64,000 nucleotides of DNA from Huintestinicola sp050874005 (GTDB lineage: Bacteria; Bacillota; Clostridia; Oscillospirales; Ruminococcaceae). Of this stretch, positions 52,030 through 61,282 are shown piece by piece. Position 1 is the stretch's first letter. Each line of letters opens with the position of its first letter. A program made the translations under genes and the position numbers. Location of the stretch: NCBI RefSeq assembly GCF_050874005.1, contig NZ_JBNMJV010000001.1:1-64000 (forward strand), given 5' to 3'. The notes beneath the pieces are model-generated. The model saw only the letters and a program-made list of their open reading frames with translations, searched no databases and was not told the origin of the DNA.

Positions 52030-53176
52030 ACCAGCCCATAACGCTCTTTATTTCAGCGGTGAGCTTTTCGGCTGCCTTTGTGTGGGTCGCATCGGTGGGG
52101 TGCCAGTCAGCTGCATAGCCGTCATCGGGGGACTGAACGTCAAAGGGCATTGCACAGACCTTTGTATCGCCTGTTTCCTCGGTGTAGTTCTGAACCGCCT
52201 GCTCAACATAGGGATAAAGTCCGCTGCCCATTATGCCAAGGGTGCATATTATCTGCGAGTCGGGGTTATTTGAACGGATAGTCTTTAAAAATTCAACATA
52301 GGAATCGGTGTAATCCTTTATTCTGTCCTCTTTGTTTTTGGTGTAGGACTCGTCATTGGTGCCCAGATTTACAACTATAACATCGGGAGTATAGCCTGTG
52401 AAATCCCAGCTTTCGGAGCTGACTTTTTTTCCTTTGAATGTGCCGTAGGAAAAGCCCAGCTTGTCATAATACTTAGGAAGCTGCTGGTTTGCCACCTTTT
52501 TCTTGCCGTCGGAATAGCCTGAGATAATGCCGTAGCCGCTGATGGATACCATACTGTAATCTGCATTCAGAGCCTCTGCGGTCTTGTAGGCATAGGTCTT
52601 TGTCACGTCCTCGGTCTTGGTGGAGAAGTGGTGATCTCTGTTCTCATCGTCAACGCCGTATCCACAGGTGATGGAATCGCCCACAAATTCGATGAAATGC
52701 TCCTTTTTCTCGGCAGGCTTTATTTCACCGCCCTCCACCGTTATTGACTTGACGGCGCAGGTGGACATTGCAGTTTCGGACAGCTTGACTATCTTTATAT
52801 CACATTCTGCGGGAGCTTCGCTTTCAAAAACGGTGTATGTCTCCTCAGCGTGGTCTATCATATCGTCAACCACTCTTTCGCCGTTAACATATACCGCTAT
52901 CCTTGCCTTATCGTCCTCGTTGTCGGGCTTTTCGGCGTTGTCATCTCCTGCGATGACTATCTCAGCCTTTGTGCCGCTTACGGTAAACTCGGCTCCCGAG
53001 CCTGAAAATGCAAGCCAGAGCATATCATCTGTAACCATTGTTCTGCCCAGGGGCTTAACGTTTTCGGAGGAGGGAACATAAGTCATTACAGGGTCAGACT
53101 TTTCCCCTGTACAGGCGGTCATTCCCATTGTTATTGCCCCTGCGCAAACAAGAGCCAAAAGCTTACGGATATTCAT
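52028..53176 (-). CDS. SGNH/GDSL esterase lipoprotein, CE2-like
   Basis: 382 residues. Lipobox (ALVCAGAITMGMTAC), an N-terminal beta-jelly-roll-like domain (about 40-150), then an SGNH hydrolase with the catalytic Ser in FVGDSITCGYG, the Asn in VVNLGTNDESY, and the Asp/His pair in DWHPTDATHTK. This arrangement is typical of CE2 acetyl-xylan/glucomannan esterases, and suits a plant-fibre-degrading gut bacterium. Start chosen at 53176 for AAAGGGAG. Confidence 0.87.
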   Translation of the reverse strand: MNIRKLLALVCAGAITMGMTACTGEKSDPVMTYVPSSENVKPLGRTMVTDDMLWLAFSGSGAEFTVSGTKAEIVIAGDDNAEKPDNEDDKARIAVYVNGERVVDDMIDHAEETYTVFESEAPAECDIKIVKLSETAMSTCAVKSITVEGGEIKPAEKKEHFIEFVGDSITCGYGVDDENRDHHFSTKTEDVTKTYAYKTAEALNADYSMVSISGYGIISGYSDGKKKVANQQLPKYYDKLGFSYGTFKGKKVSSESWDFTGYTPDVIVVNLGTNDESYTKNKEDRIKDYTDSYVEFLKTIRSNNPDSQIICTLGIMGSGLYPYVEQAVQNYTEETGDTKVCAMPFDVQSPDDGYAADWHPTDATHTKAAEKLTAEIKSVMGW

Positions 53177-53207
53177 AGCAAACTCCCTTTCGGTATTGTT
53201 TTTCTTT

Positions 53208-53236
53208 ATTGTATCATTTATGGAAATTGCTGTCAA
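53208..53236 (-). promoter_or_regulatory. Promoter of the esterase gene
   Basis: Minus-strand TTGACA (53236-53231) and TACAAT (53213-53208), 17-bp spacer. Confidence 0.75.
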
Positions 53237-53305
53237 GTGCTTATTGGAGCAGCAGAGTTTTTGTATCACAGGGTGAATCCCACGGAGCTTATATTATTCT
53301 CTCGG

Positions 53306-53334
53306 TTGACATACAAACCATAATGTGCTATAAT
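53306..53334 (+). promoter_or_regulatory. Promoter of the acetyltransferase gene
   Basis: TTGACA (53306-53311) and TATAAT (53329-53334), 17-bp spacer. Confidence 0.85.
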
Positions 53335-53370
53335 CTGAAATAAAAGAAAAAGTGAAAGGACCTGCAGAAA

Positions 53371-53847
53371 ATGATAACCTACAGAAAAGCAAAGCCTGCG
53401 GATATCCCCACGCTGATAGAGCTGCGCCTGGGGTATATGCACGAGACTCACGAGGATCTTGAGCAGTCGGTGTTTGACGAGATAGCCGATAAATCAAAGG
53501 GCTATTTTCAGGAGCATCTTAACAGAGACTGTGTTGTATATCTTGCGGAGGAGGACGGCAGAGCGGCAGGCTGCGTTTTCTTCCTGCTTATAAACAAGCC
53601 TGCCAGCCCCCTGTTCATTACGGGAAAAACGGGAACGCTGATGAACGTCTACACCCTTCCCGAATTCCGCAGACGGGGAATTGGCGAAACTCTTGTGAAT
53701 ATGGCGATAGAGGACGGCAAAGCGTGGGATCTGTCCTACATAGAGCTTCGTGCCACAAAGTGCGGCTATCCTCTGTACAAAAAGCTTAAATTCATCGAGG
53801 ACAAGTCCATTTATATGTCAATGAAGCTGAGTTTTACCGAAGAATGA
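53371..53847 (+). CDS. GNAT family acetyltransferase
   Basis: 158 residues. Motif A of the GNAT fold is FRRRGIGETLVNMAIEDG and the final strand region is YIELRATKCGYPLYKKLKF. Substrate unknown. Overlaps the next gene by 4 bp if that starts at 53844. Confidence 0.88.
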   Translation: MITYRKAKPADIPTLIELRLGYMHETHEDLEQSVFDEIADKSKGYFQEHLNRDCVVYLAEEDGRAAGCVFFLLINKPASPLFITGKTGTLMNVYTLPEFRRRGIGETLVNMAIEDGKAWDLSYIELRATKCGYPLYKKLKFIEDKSIYMSMKLSFTEE

Positions 53848-53861
53848 AAGGAATGAATAAA

Positions 53862-55136
53862 GTGAAAAGATCATCAACAGCTTTTGGCGCTGCCGATATA
53901 CTTCTCCCTGCCGCTCAGAATATGAGCAAATGGGCGGTTGTTGCCTGCGACCAGTTCACATCACAGCCCGAATACTGGGAAGATGCCGCAAAGATCGCAG
54001 GAGACAGCTGCTCCGCATTAAAGCTTATCCTTCCCGAAGCATATCTTGAAAGCCCCGACTCGGAAAAGCGGATAGAGGATATTCGCCGCACAATGAACGA
54101 TTATCTTGACAAGGGCATATTCAAGGAATACAAGGACTCACTTATTTATGTAGAGCGCACCGACAGCACAGGCAAGCTCCGTCAGGGACTTGTGGGAGTG
54201 ATAGACCTGGAGCAGTATGATTTCCGCAAGGGCAGCACATCTCCCGTAAGAGCCACCGAAGCCACCGTTGCCGAGCGCATACCCCCCAGACTCAAGGTTC
54301 GCCGTGGTGCGCCCTTGGAGCTGCCCCACATAATGATACTCATTGACGACCCCGAAAAGACGGTCATCGAGAAGATAGGCGAAAAGAAAAACTCCCTTGA
54401 AAAGGTCTATGATTTTACGCTGATGAAAAACGGCGGCAGTATCAAGGGCTACCTTGTTCACGGCGAGGATATTGACGACTGCGACAAGGCTCTTGCAAAG
54501 CTTGGCAGCAAAGAAAACTTTGAAAAGCGCTACGGCATAAAGGACGTTCCGGTTCTGCTGTATGCAATGGGCGACGGAAACCACTCCCTCGCCACCGCAA
54601 AGGAGTATTACGAGGAATTAAAGCGTGAAAATCCGGGTAAGGATATGTCAGATCACCCTGCCCGCTATGCTCTTGCGGAAATAGTAAATCTTCATAGCGA
54701 GGCGCTGGAGTTCGAGGCTATCCACAGGATAATCACCGATATCGACACCGAAGATCTCCTTGAAAAAATGACCGCTGCACTTGGGCTTACCGAGGATATC
54801 TCCGAAAATATGCAGTCCTTTGAATGGGTGTGCGGCGGTGATGTGAAGCGATTTGGAATATCAAATCCCACCTCAAATCTCACCGTAGGCAGCGTTCAGA
54901 GCTTCCTTGACGGATATCTTAAAGAGAATGGCGGAAAGATAGACTACATTCACGGCGCAGATGTGGTAAAGCGTCTGTCGGCTGCTCCACGAAGCGCAGG
55001 CATACTTCTTCCCGATATGGGCAAGGAGGAGCTTTTCCCCACAGTAATAAAGGACGGCGCACTTCCGAGAAAGACATTTTCTATGGGACACGCCGAGGAC
55101 AAGAGATATTATGTTGAAGCAAGGCGCATAAAATAA
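53862..55136 (+). CDS. DUF1015 family protein
   Basis: 424 residues with the family motifs YVERTDSTGKLRQGLVGVID and YAMGDGNHSLATAKEYYEEL. Widespread in Clostridia; function unknown. GTG 53862, nine bases after AAAGGA, is preferred to ATG 53844, which overlaps the end of the acetyltransferase gene and has only GAAG upstream. The two genes are co-transcribed. Confidence 0.82.
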   Translation: MKRSSTAFGAADILLPAAQNMSKWAVVACDQFTSQPEYWEDAAKIAGDSCSALKLILPEAYLESPDSEKRIEDIRRTMNDYLDKGIFKEYKDSLIYVERTDSTGKLRQGLVGVIDLEQYDFRKGSTSPVRATEATVAERIPPRLKVRRGAPLELPHIMILIDDPEKTVIEKIGEKKNSLEKVYDFTLMKNGGSIKGYLVHGEDIDDCDKALAKLGSKENFEKRYGIKDVPVLLYAMGDGNHSLATAKEYYEELKRENPGKDMSDHPARYALAEIVNLHSEALEFEAIHRIITDIDTEDLLEKMTAALGLTEDISENMQSFEWVCGGDVKRFGISNPTSNLTVGSVQSFLDGYLKENGGKIDYIHGADVVKRLSAAPRSAGILLPDMGKEELFPTVIKDGALPRKTFSMGHAEDKRYYVEARRIK

Positions 55137-55138
55137 TG

Positions 55139-55183
55139 ACTGCCCGTTCTGCGGATATGACGCAGGACGGGCAGATTTTTTTA
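55139..55183 (+). terminator. Terminator after the DUF1015 gene
   Basis: CTGCCCGTTCTGCG pairs with CGCAGGACGGGCAG, followed by a T-run. Confidence 0.87.
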
Positions 55184-55206
55184 AACGAACCAAATCGGAA
55201 TTTGGC

Positions 55207-55224
55207 GGCTGCAGTCTCAGCCTG
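55207..55224 (-). repeat. Partial dispersed repeat, copy F (core only)
   Basis: Minus-strand CAGGCTGAGACTGCAGCC, one mismatch from the core. It covers the stop codon of the hybrid histidine kinase (TGA at 55219-55217). Confidence 0.6.
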
Positions 55225-57361
55225 TCTCAAGCTCCCCGGCGATTTTCATCGCCTCCTCATTGACCGCTCTGTAATTCTCCATAAGCCTGTCAAAATCTTC
55301 GGCAATGACTTCCCAGTTCCCGTCTTTTGCGGCAAACTCGTGAGTGCGTGCTTCCTCGGAAAGAGCTTTTGCGCCGATGTTCAGAGAGGTGCTTTTTAAG
55401 GAGTGGACAACAATTCGGTAATTGTCAATGTCCTTCTGCTCGTAAAAATCACAAAGCTTTTTTACTCTCTCCTCAAATTCCTCGCAGTAGGCTTGCAGGA
55501 TTATCAAATAAAGCTCCTCGCTGTTACTGCAGTAGGTCATTGCCACGCTTCGGTCAATAAGCTCCGAGGGCTTTATATCGGATGTTTCCTTTGTGTCTGC
55601 CGTTTCCTCGGCGGCATTCTCATCGGACATATGTACAAGCTCGGGAGGAAGAAGCTTTAAGAGCATTTTTTCAAGGCTGTTTCCTGCAATAGGCTTTGCA
55701 AGATAGTCCTCAAAGCCGTATTCCACATACATATCCCTCGCTCCCGAAACAGCATTTGCAGTAAGGGCAACAACGGGCATTCCCGGAGCAAGATTTTCTT
55801 CCCGAATTTTTTTCAGCGTTTCCACACCGTCCATTTCGGGCATCATATGGTCGAGAAGCAGTACATCATACTTATTTGCTCTGAGACGGTTTATGCACTC
55901 GTATCCGCTTGAAGCGCAGTCCACCTGAATTTTTGTGGGCTTTAAAAGCCCCTCCGCCACAAGAAGATTTGACCTGTTGTCGTCGGTCACGAGAATACGT
56001 GCCTCGGGAGCGGTGAAGCTCTCACGGTATTTTCGGCGGTCGGGAGCGCTTTCTGTGCGGGTGCAGAACTCTCCCGAAGGCTCTGCGCTGATTATCTTCT
56101 GAGGAAGCTTTACTATAAATTCCGAGCCTTCGCCGTAAACGCTCTCCACCTCAATAGTGCCGTTCATCATCGACACAAGGCGGGAGGTGATGGAAAGTCC
56201 CAGACCCGTTCCCTCAATATTTCTGTTTTTCACCTGATCCACACGGGTAAAGCCGCAGAAAAGCTTATCCCTGTCCTCTTCCTTAATTCCTCTGCCCGTG
56301 TCCTTTACGGAGAGAATGAGCAGCACGCTGTCCTCCGACTGCTTCTCAAAGCCTGCGGTAAGGGTGACAGAGCCTGAGTCGGTGTATTTTAAGGCGTTTG
56401 TCATAATGTTTGTGAGTATCTGACGTATACGCACCTCGTCTCCGAAAAGACAGCTTGGTATCTCGGGGTCGGCGTTTATTTTCAGCTCAAGACCCTTTTC
56501 CTCGAAGCGGCGGCTCAGCATATTAACGGTGTCATTTACCACCGAAGCTATCTGGTATCTTACGGGAACTATCTCCATTTTGCCCGACTCTATTTTTGAA
56601 AAATCAAGGATATCGTTTATAAGTGACAAAAGCAGCTTGCCCGAGGTCTCCACATTGGAGGCGTAGTTTATTATGCTCTCGTCCTCGGCTTCACGGAGGA
56701 TAAGCTCGTTCATTCCCAGAACGGAGTTCAGGGGAGTGCGTATCTCGTGGGACATATTTGAAAGAAAGTCCGATTTGCTCTTAGTTGCGGCTCTTGCCTC
56801 GTCGCACTTGTCCTCGACAATTTTCAGAAGGTCGTCAAGGCTTCTCTCCTGCTCTCTGTTTCTGCGGTCACGAAGCTCCACGAATTTCGCCACATTGCGG
56901 CACATCCATTGTACTCCCATAACGGTCAGAGCGCAGGCAATGTACTGAAATGGGTCTGCCGCTCTTGGAGATCCCATAAATGAAGGAAGCCCCACAGCAA
57001 TGAAGATCCCCGTCATTATTATGCTTTGTATCCGCATAAATCCCGAATCCATATACATAAGCATTACTGCACATTGAAGTGCCATTGTGCAGAAGAATAT
57101 GGTGGTGCTTTGAAAGACGCACCCCAGCATTACGGCTATGAGCATAAATGAACCGGTCTGCAGTATCTGATAGGCACGCTTTTTTATCCTGTTCTGCAAA
57201 AATACCAGCGCCAGAAAAACACCCAGCAGGGAAAAGCCGCCTGCGGTTCGTATGGGGAAGGAAGCGACCTTCAATGCCGCAGCCGAGATAATGACTATTA
57301 TCGCTCCGATAAAGAAGAAAAACAAACCGTTTTTGCTTCCACGGTAAAAATCGTCATTCAT
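55217..57361 (-). CDS. Hybrid histidine kinase with receiver and Hpt domains
   Basis: 714 residues. Six or so N-terminal membrane helices (about 10-155), a dimerisation/phosphoacceptor domain with His in FLSNMSHEIRTPLNS (about 205), an ATPase with NALKYT, DTGRGI and GTGLGLSI, a receiver with Asp in VLLLDHMMPEMDG (about 504), and a C-terminal Hpt with His in VVHSLKSTSLNIGA (about 653). The phosphorelay therefore needs another response regulator, none nearby. ATG 57361 suits AAGGGGG; GTG 57370 is possible. It overlaps the lipid kinase gene by 8 bp. Confidence 0.93.
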   Translation of the reverse strand: MNDDFYRGSKNGLFFFFIGAIIVIISAAALKVASFPIRTAGGFSLLGVFLALVFLQNRIKKRAYQILQTGSFMLIAVMLGCVFQSTTIFFCTMALQCAVMLMYMDSGFMRIQSIIMTGIFIAVGLPSFMGSPRAADPFQYIACALTVMGVQWMCRNVAKFVELRDRRNREQERSLDDLLKIVEDKCDEARAATKSKSDFLSNMSHEIRTPLNSVLGMNELILREAEDESIINYASNVETSGKLLLSLINDILDFSKIESGKMEIVPVRYQIASVVNDTVNMLSRRFEEKGLELKINADPEIPSCLFGDEVRIRQILTNIMTNALKYTDSGSVTLTAGFEKQSEDSVLLILSVKDTGRGIKEEDRDKLFCGFTRVDQVKNRNIEGTGLGLSITSRLVSMMNGTIEVESVYGEGSEFIVKLPQKIISAEPSGEFCTRTESAPDRRKYRESFTAPEARILVTDDNRSNLLVAEGLLKPTKIQVDCASSGYECINRLRANKYDVLLLDHMMPEMDGVETLKKIREENLAPGMPVVALTANAVSGARDMYVEYGFEDYLAKPIAGNSLEKMLLKLLPPELVHMSDENAAEETADTKETSDIKPSELIDRSVAMTYCSNSEELYLIILQAYCEEFEERVKKLCDFYEQKDIDNYRIVVHSLKSTSLNIGAKALSEEARTHEFAAKDGNWEVIAEDFDRLMENYRAVNEEAMKIAGELETG

Positions 57362-58316
57362 TTCCGCCACCCCCTTCCGTTTCCTTTGGCACTGTTATTC
57401 CCTTCGGGACTTTTATTCCCTTCGGGACTACAAATTTCAGTCCCCTTTGCACTATCTGAGCCTCAAGAGAGGTAATGCCGCTCTGCAGCTCGCCGTCAAA
57501 ATTCAGCATAAAGGGTGAACCGTCTGTGCGGCGTATGCCAAACCGCTGAAATTCTCCGCAGCGGCATATTTTTCGTCCATAGTCCATATCACGCTTGATA
57601 AGAGCGCCCATCATTTTAATTTCTTCTATAGTGTTGAGCTTCGGTGCGTTCAGATAGCCTCCTGTGCCGTCGGTAATGTCGTCCGAGTCGGAAAAATACA
57701 GATTGCCGCCGAAAATATTACCGTTTCCGAATATGGTCTCTGCGGTTATGTCCGAGACTTTTTTCCCGTCTATCTCAATGTCGTAACTGAGCTGTTGTGA
57801 CAGGAGTATGGCGTGTATTATTGCCATAGTATAGGGCAGATTGTCGTTAAATATTTTCAGAATGCGGTATTCGTCCGTCAGCCGTACAGTATTGGAGTCA
57901 AGTCCAAATGAAATGGTGTTCAGAGCATAGCCGCAGTTAGTTTTTATGTAGTCCACATTGATGATGTCACCGTTTATCAGTTCTTCGATATTTTTAAAAC
58001 GCTCTGCATCTGCGCCGAATGCCTTGAGAAAATCGTTGGTCATTCCGCAGGGGAAAAATGCCACCTCCGCATCGGACAGATCATCAAATCCGCAGAGCAT
58101 ATTCCGCATAGTTCCCGAGCCGCCGCAGCAGTAAAAGCGCAGCTTTTCCCCCTGGAAAAAATGCAGCACCTTTCCCACCAGATCTTTTTCATAGCCTGCA
58201 CATCTTGTATTGAACACATAATAATTGAGACCGCTTATTCGGCTGAGCCTGTCACGCAGGTCGCCTGCAAGACTGCTCTGCCCCGAGTAGGGATTGATTA
58301 TAAAAATGTGAGTCAC
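57354..58316 (-). CDS. Diacylglycerol/lipid kinase family protein
   Basis: 320 residues of the DagK/YegS fold. INPYSGQ at the start and CCGGSGTMRN replace the usual GGDGT loop, where Ser stands for Asp. PCGMTNDFLKAFG replaces the common GTGNDFA. The GTG start has GGGGGAT upstream. The altered key motif means the substrate or activity may differ. The C-terminus has a repeat of VPKGI. Same operon as the hybrid kinase. Confidence 0.8.
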   Translation of the reverse strand: MTHIFIINPYSGQSSLAGDLRDRLSRISGLNYYVFNTRCAGYEKDLVGKVLHFFQGEKLRFYCCGGSGTMRNMLCGFDDLSDAEVAFFPCGMTNDFLKAFGADAERFKNIEELINGDIINVDYIKTNCGYALNTISFGLDSNTVRLTDEYRILKIFNDNLPYTMAIIHAILLSQQLSYDIEIDGKKVSDITAETIFGNGNIFGGNLYFSDSDDITDGTGGYLNAPKLNTIEEIKMMGALIKRDMDYGRKICRCGEFQRFGIRRTDGSPFMLNFDGELQSGITSLEAQIVQRGLKFVVPKGIKVPKGITVPKETEGGGGNE

Positions 58317-58358
58317 AATGATCCCCCTGTTTCTTTTTACGGGCTTGTTTAAAAAGCC

Positions 58359-58392
58359 AAACGGGAGACGGATTGTATCTCCCGTTTAAAAA
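58359..58392. terminator. Terminator between the lipid kinase and Hsp70-like genes
   Basis: AAACGGGAGA pairs with TCTCCCGTTT; the minus strand then runs into GGCTTTTT, so it should end the Hsp70-like operon. Confidence 0.8.
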
Positions 58393-58399
58393 CTTACTG

Positions 58400-61264
58400 T
58401 CAGTCAAGCTCAACTGTCATTATCTTTCCGAGATATGTGTCAAAGTTTATGCCGTTTTCCGTCGCAGCCACATACTGGATCGTTTTTGGCCCCGAAGCAC
58501 GGACGAATACGCAGGCTTTTTCATATACCACATTCAGCCTGCATTTTTTCTTCATTACCTGCTCAATTGGCAGGGAGTTTGTGACCGCCTCGGGAAGGGG
58601 AGTGTAGAATATCTCAAAGGTGTCCTCGTCGGCGTCGGTGAAGTTGTACCATACGTTGTAGTCAGGCTTGCCCGAAAGGGTCATAGGCGCATTTTCATCG
58701 GACAGGATAGTGAAGCGGCCACGTTTGTTAAAGCCGATGAAATACTTGAATGGAATTTCTTCTTCCTTTGCGCTGAGAGCCTTGCGCTCGATAACGCCGC
58801 CCTTACGGCACATAATGAGACCGAATGCCACTCCGGTTTTGCCTGTTGGACGCTCAAGGCTGCCCCGATGGGGGTCTATGCCCCTGCTTTCCATAAGCCT
58901 GCACGCCTCCTCCGTACCCAGCGGCGGATAGAGGACAAATTCAAATTCCCTGTCGGTATCCAGAGCCTTGCGGAGCTTTTCTGCTCCCTCGGCAAACTTT
59001 TCTTCAAAAAGCTCTGAAACAAGCTTATTTCTGCAGGAATTTCCCGCAAGCATAATGTTCACTCTGTCGGGTACAGAAGCGTTTGCTGCGGTATAGGCAA
59101 GGCTCATTGAGGAGAAGAAATTGTCAATGCCCCTGCTGATATTGTCTTTTATAATGCCGACAAGCTTTTCGGCGGAGACTTCAAGCTCAAATCTCGGGAT
59201 AAGCTCACCGTTTCTGTCGAAAAGGTCAACGCAGATAATGCCCCTCTGAAACTCGTCTGCAAAGCCCTCCGTATTTTCCCACAGAGGACGCAGATGCTCC
59301 ATCATATGGCGCATATTCGCCTCTGCTTCCTTGGAGCGTGCCACGACCGCCGCAGAGCCTGCAAATTCGGGGCAGCGGGGCGGCAGGGTAAAGGTTATGC
59401 CCTTCTCGGCTATCTTGTCGTAATTATCACGGAAAACGGTGACGGAAAGAAGCTCAAGGAGATTTTCACCGCCCAGATATCTGTCTCCCCCTGCGCCGTA
59501 ATTTTCAATGGTATAATCAAATTTGCGCTTGTCCGACGTTCTGCATACGCCAAAATCGAAATCAGCTGTGCCGCCGCCGAAATCGAATGTGCCGTAGTGG
59601 AATTCCTCGCCCTCCTCGGGAAATACGCCGTATTCCTTTAAGGCGCATACCGCATATGCCGCAGGCTCGCTTACAGAGCCGTCCACACGAAAATCCGCCA
59701 TGACCTCCTCATTTTCGAGAATGGAAGGTGGCAGAGACTTCATAAGTCCCCGTTCAAAGGAGGCGGTTATACGCTCACGGACAGATTTTTCAAAGGTGAC
59801 GGGGAAGGAAAGGTAATAATCAAGGAATATGCCGTTTCGCATATTGTTTATATACAGACCGATATAGTAAGCATACAGCTCAATGGGGTCAAAATCTGCG
59901 GCTTCACCGCTCATATAGGGCGGCAGGAGATATTCTCCGCCGGAGCGGTCGCATATCCTGAGAGGATAGCTGCCCTCGCCTGCCCATTGCTTTAAGTCGC
60001 AGAAGAATGAGTAATAATCCCTGCTGGCGCTGTTTTTCATATCCGAGTAGGCGGTGTGGGATATGGGCAGGTTTTCCCAGAGAGTTTCGGGTCTGCCTGT
60101 ACGGGAATAGTATTTTGAAAGGAATGTCGCCATATCCGCAAATTCCATTACGGTGGGATTTTCGTAATGCTCCGCCTTGCCTGCGTCTGCAAGCCTGCCC
60201 GTACCTATAGCCATAGGCAGGGTGTGCTCGGAGGATTTCTGATATACCACAACGGTGCTCTTTGTGCCGAAGTCAATGGCGATTATGCCGTCTCTGTCCA
60301 CGTCCGAAAGGGGATTTCGGGCAATAAGCGGCTCGGATATCTCAATTGCATAGGGAGGGTCGCCGCCCTCATTGCTCCAAAGCTCCCAATGACCTCTGTT
60401 TGGGTCGGAGAGCAGCTTTTCATCATATGGGTCAATGTCCGCACGGCGCTTTTCACAGCTTAGCAGGCTTATTTTCAGCGCCTTGGAAAAGTCCTCGTCC
60501 GCCTTTATCCTTGTTACCGCAAGGAGGGTGTCCATAGAAAAGTCCAGACCGTTCACGCTGCCTGCGAATGTGCCTGCGGCGATATCTCCCGAAAGCTTCT
60601 CGCAGTCAAAGAATATATGTCCCTCGGGGGAGAGACCCATATATCCTCTGTCGGATTTGTTAAGTCTTATCAGGTCATAAAAGCTGTCCTCCTCGGCAGG
60701 AGTAAGCCCTGCGGGCACAAGCTCCTTGTCAAGGAGCACCATAATAAGCTCCTCGCCTGCAAGGGGAAGTCCGTTTTTGCGGGTAAAGCGCAGGGAGGGG
60801 ATACAAACAGCCTCGTGATGATTTGCGGTATTGAATCCGTAAACTGTACCGTCTGTGGGGTCATATGCCTTAGTAAGTCCGCCGTCCTTGAAAGCAAAGA
60901 GCTTTCCGGAAAATTTCGACAGTTTCTCCACGCCCGAAGCTCTCAACTCGGGGAGGGTCATAAGATTACCGTCAAAGCCCTCGAAGCTTTTTATGAATTT
61001 AGTCTCGGCAAAGGAGAAAAAAACATTCTGCTTTGACGGCTCAAAAAGGTCAAGATCGGGAAATATCCCGCTTACGGCGGTATTGAACCACACGCTGCGG
61101 TTGGATATCTTTACCCACAGTTCTCCCAGAACGGAGAGAAGCTTTTTGATAAGCGGATCGAAAAGTCTGACCTGAGACTCCACAGTCTGGGGAATACGGC
61201 CTATCACCGCATTGGCGATATAATCCCTTTCGGTGGGTATCAGACTTATCTTTTTAGTATCCAC
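58400..61264 (-). CDS. Hsp70-like ATPase with large N-terminal extension
   Basis: 954 residues. Residues about 1-320 are an unrecognised extension. The actin/Hsp70 ATPase core then has phosphate-1 IIAIDFGTKSTVVVY (about 327), phosphate-2 GTFDFGGGTADFDFG (about 558), and the adenosine motif VNIMLAGNSCRNKLV (about 735), followed by GKTGVAFGLI. A tail of about 140 residues replaces the normal substrate-binding domain. DnaK itself is about 610 residues, so this is a distinct family. It is the last gene of a DUF4250 / GrpE-like / Hsp70-like operon with gaps of only 18 nt. Target unknown. Confidence 0.85.
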   Translation of the reverse strand: MDTKKISLIPTERDYIANAVIGRIPQTVESQVRLFDPLIKKLLSVLGELWVKISNRSVWFNTAVSGIFPDLDLFEPSKQNVFFSFAETKFIKSFEGFDGNLMTLPELRASGVEKLSKFSGKLFAFKDGGLTKAYDPTDGTVYGFNTANHHEAVCIPSLRFTRKNGLPLAGEELIMVLLDKELVPAGLTPAEEDSFYDLIRLNKSDRGYMGLSPEGHIFFDCEKLSGDIAAGTFAGSVNGLDFSMDTLLAVTRIKADEDFSKALKISLLSCEKRRADIDPYDEKLLSDPNRGHWELWSNEGGDPPYAIEISEPLIARNPLSDVDRDGIIAIDFGTKSTVVVYQKSSEHTLPMAIGTGRLADAGKAEHYENPTVMEFADMATFLSKYYSRTGRPETLWENLPISHTAYSDMKNSASRDYYSFFCDLKQWAGEGSYPLRICDRSGGEYLLPPYMSGEAADFDPIELYAYYIGLYINNMRNGIFLDYYLSFPVTFEKSVRERITASFERGLMKSLPPSILENEEVMADFRVDGSVSEPAAYAVCALKEYGVFPEEGEEFHYGTFDFGGGTADFDFGVCRTSDKRKFDYTIENYGAGGDRYLGGENLLELLSVTVFRDNYDKIAEKGITFTLPPRCPEFAGSAAVVARSKEAEANMRHMMEHLRPLWENTEGFADEFQRGIICVDLFDRNGELIPRFELEVSAEKLVGIIKDNISRGIDNFFSSMSLAYTAANASVPDRVNIMLAGNSCRNKLVSELFEEKFAEGAEKLRKALDTDREFEFVLYPPLGTEEACRLMESRGIDPHRGSLERPTGKTGVAFGLIMCRKGGVIERKALSAKEEEIPFKYFIGFNKRGRFTILSDENAPMTLSGKPDYNVWYNFTDADEDTFEIFYTPLPEAVTNSLPIEQVMKKKCRLNVVYEKACVFVRASGPKTIQYVAATENGINFDTYLGKIMTVELD

Positions 61265-61282
61265 GGTAATTCACGCCTTTCG

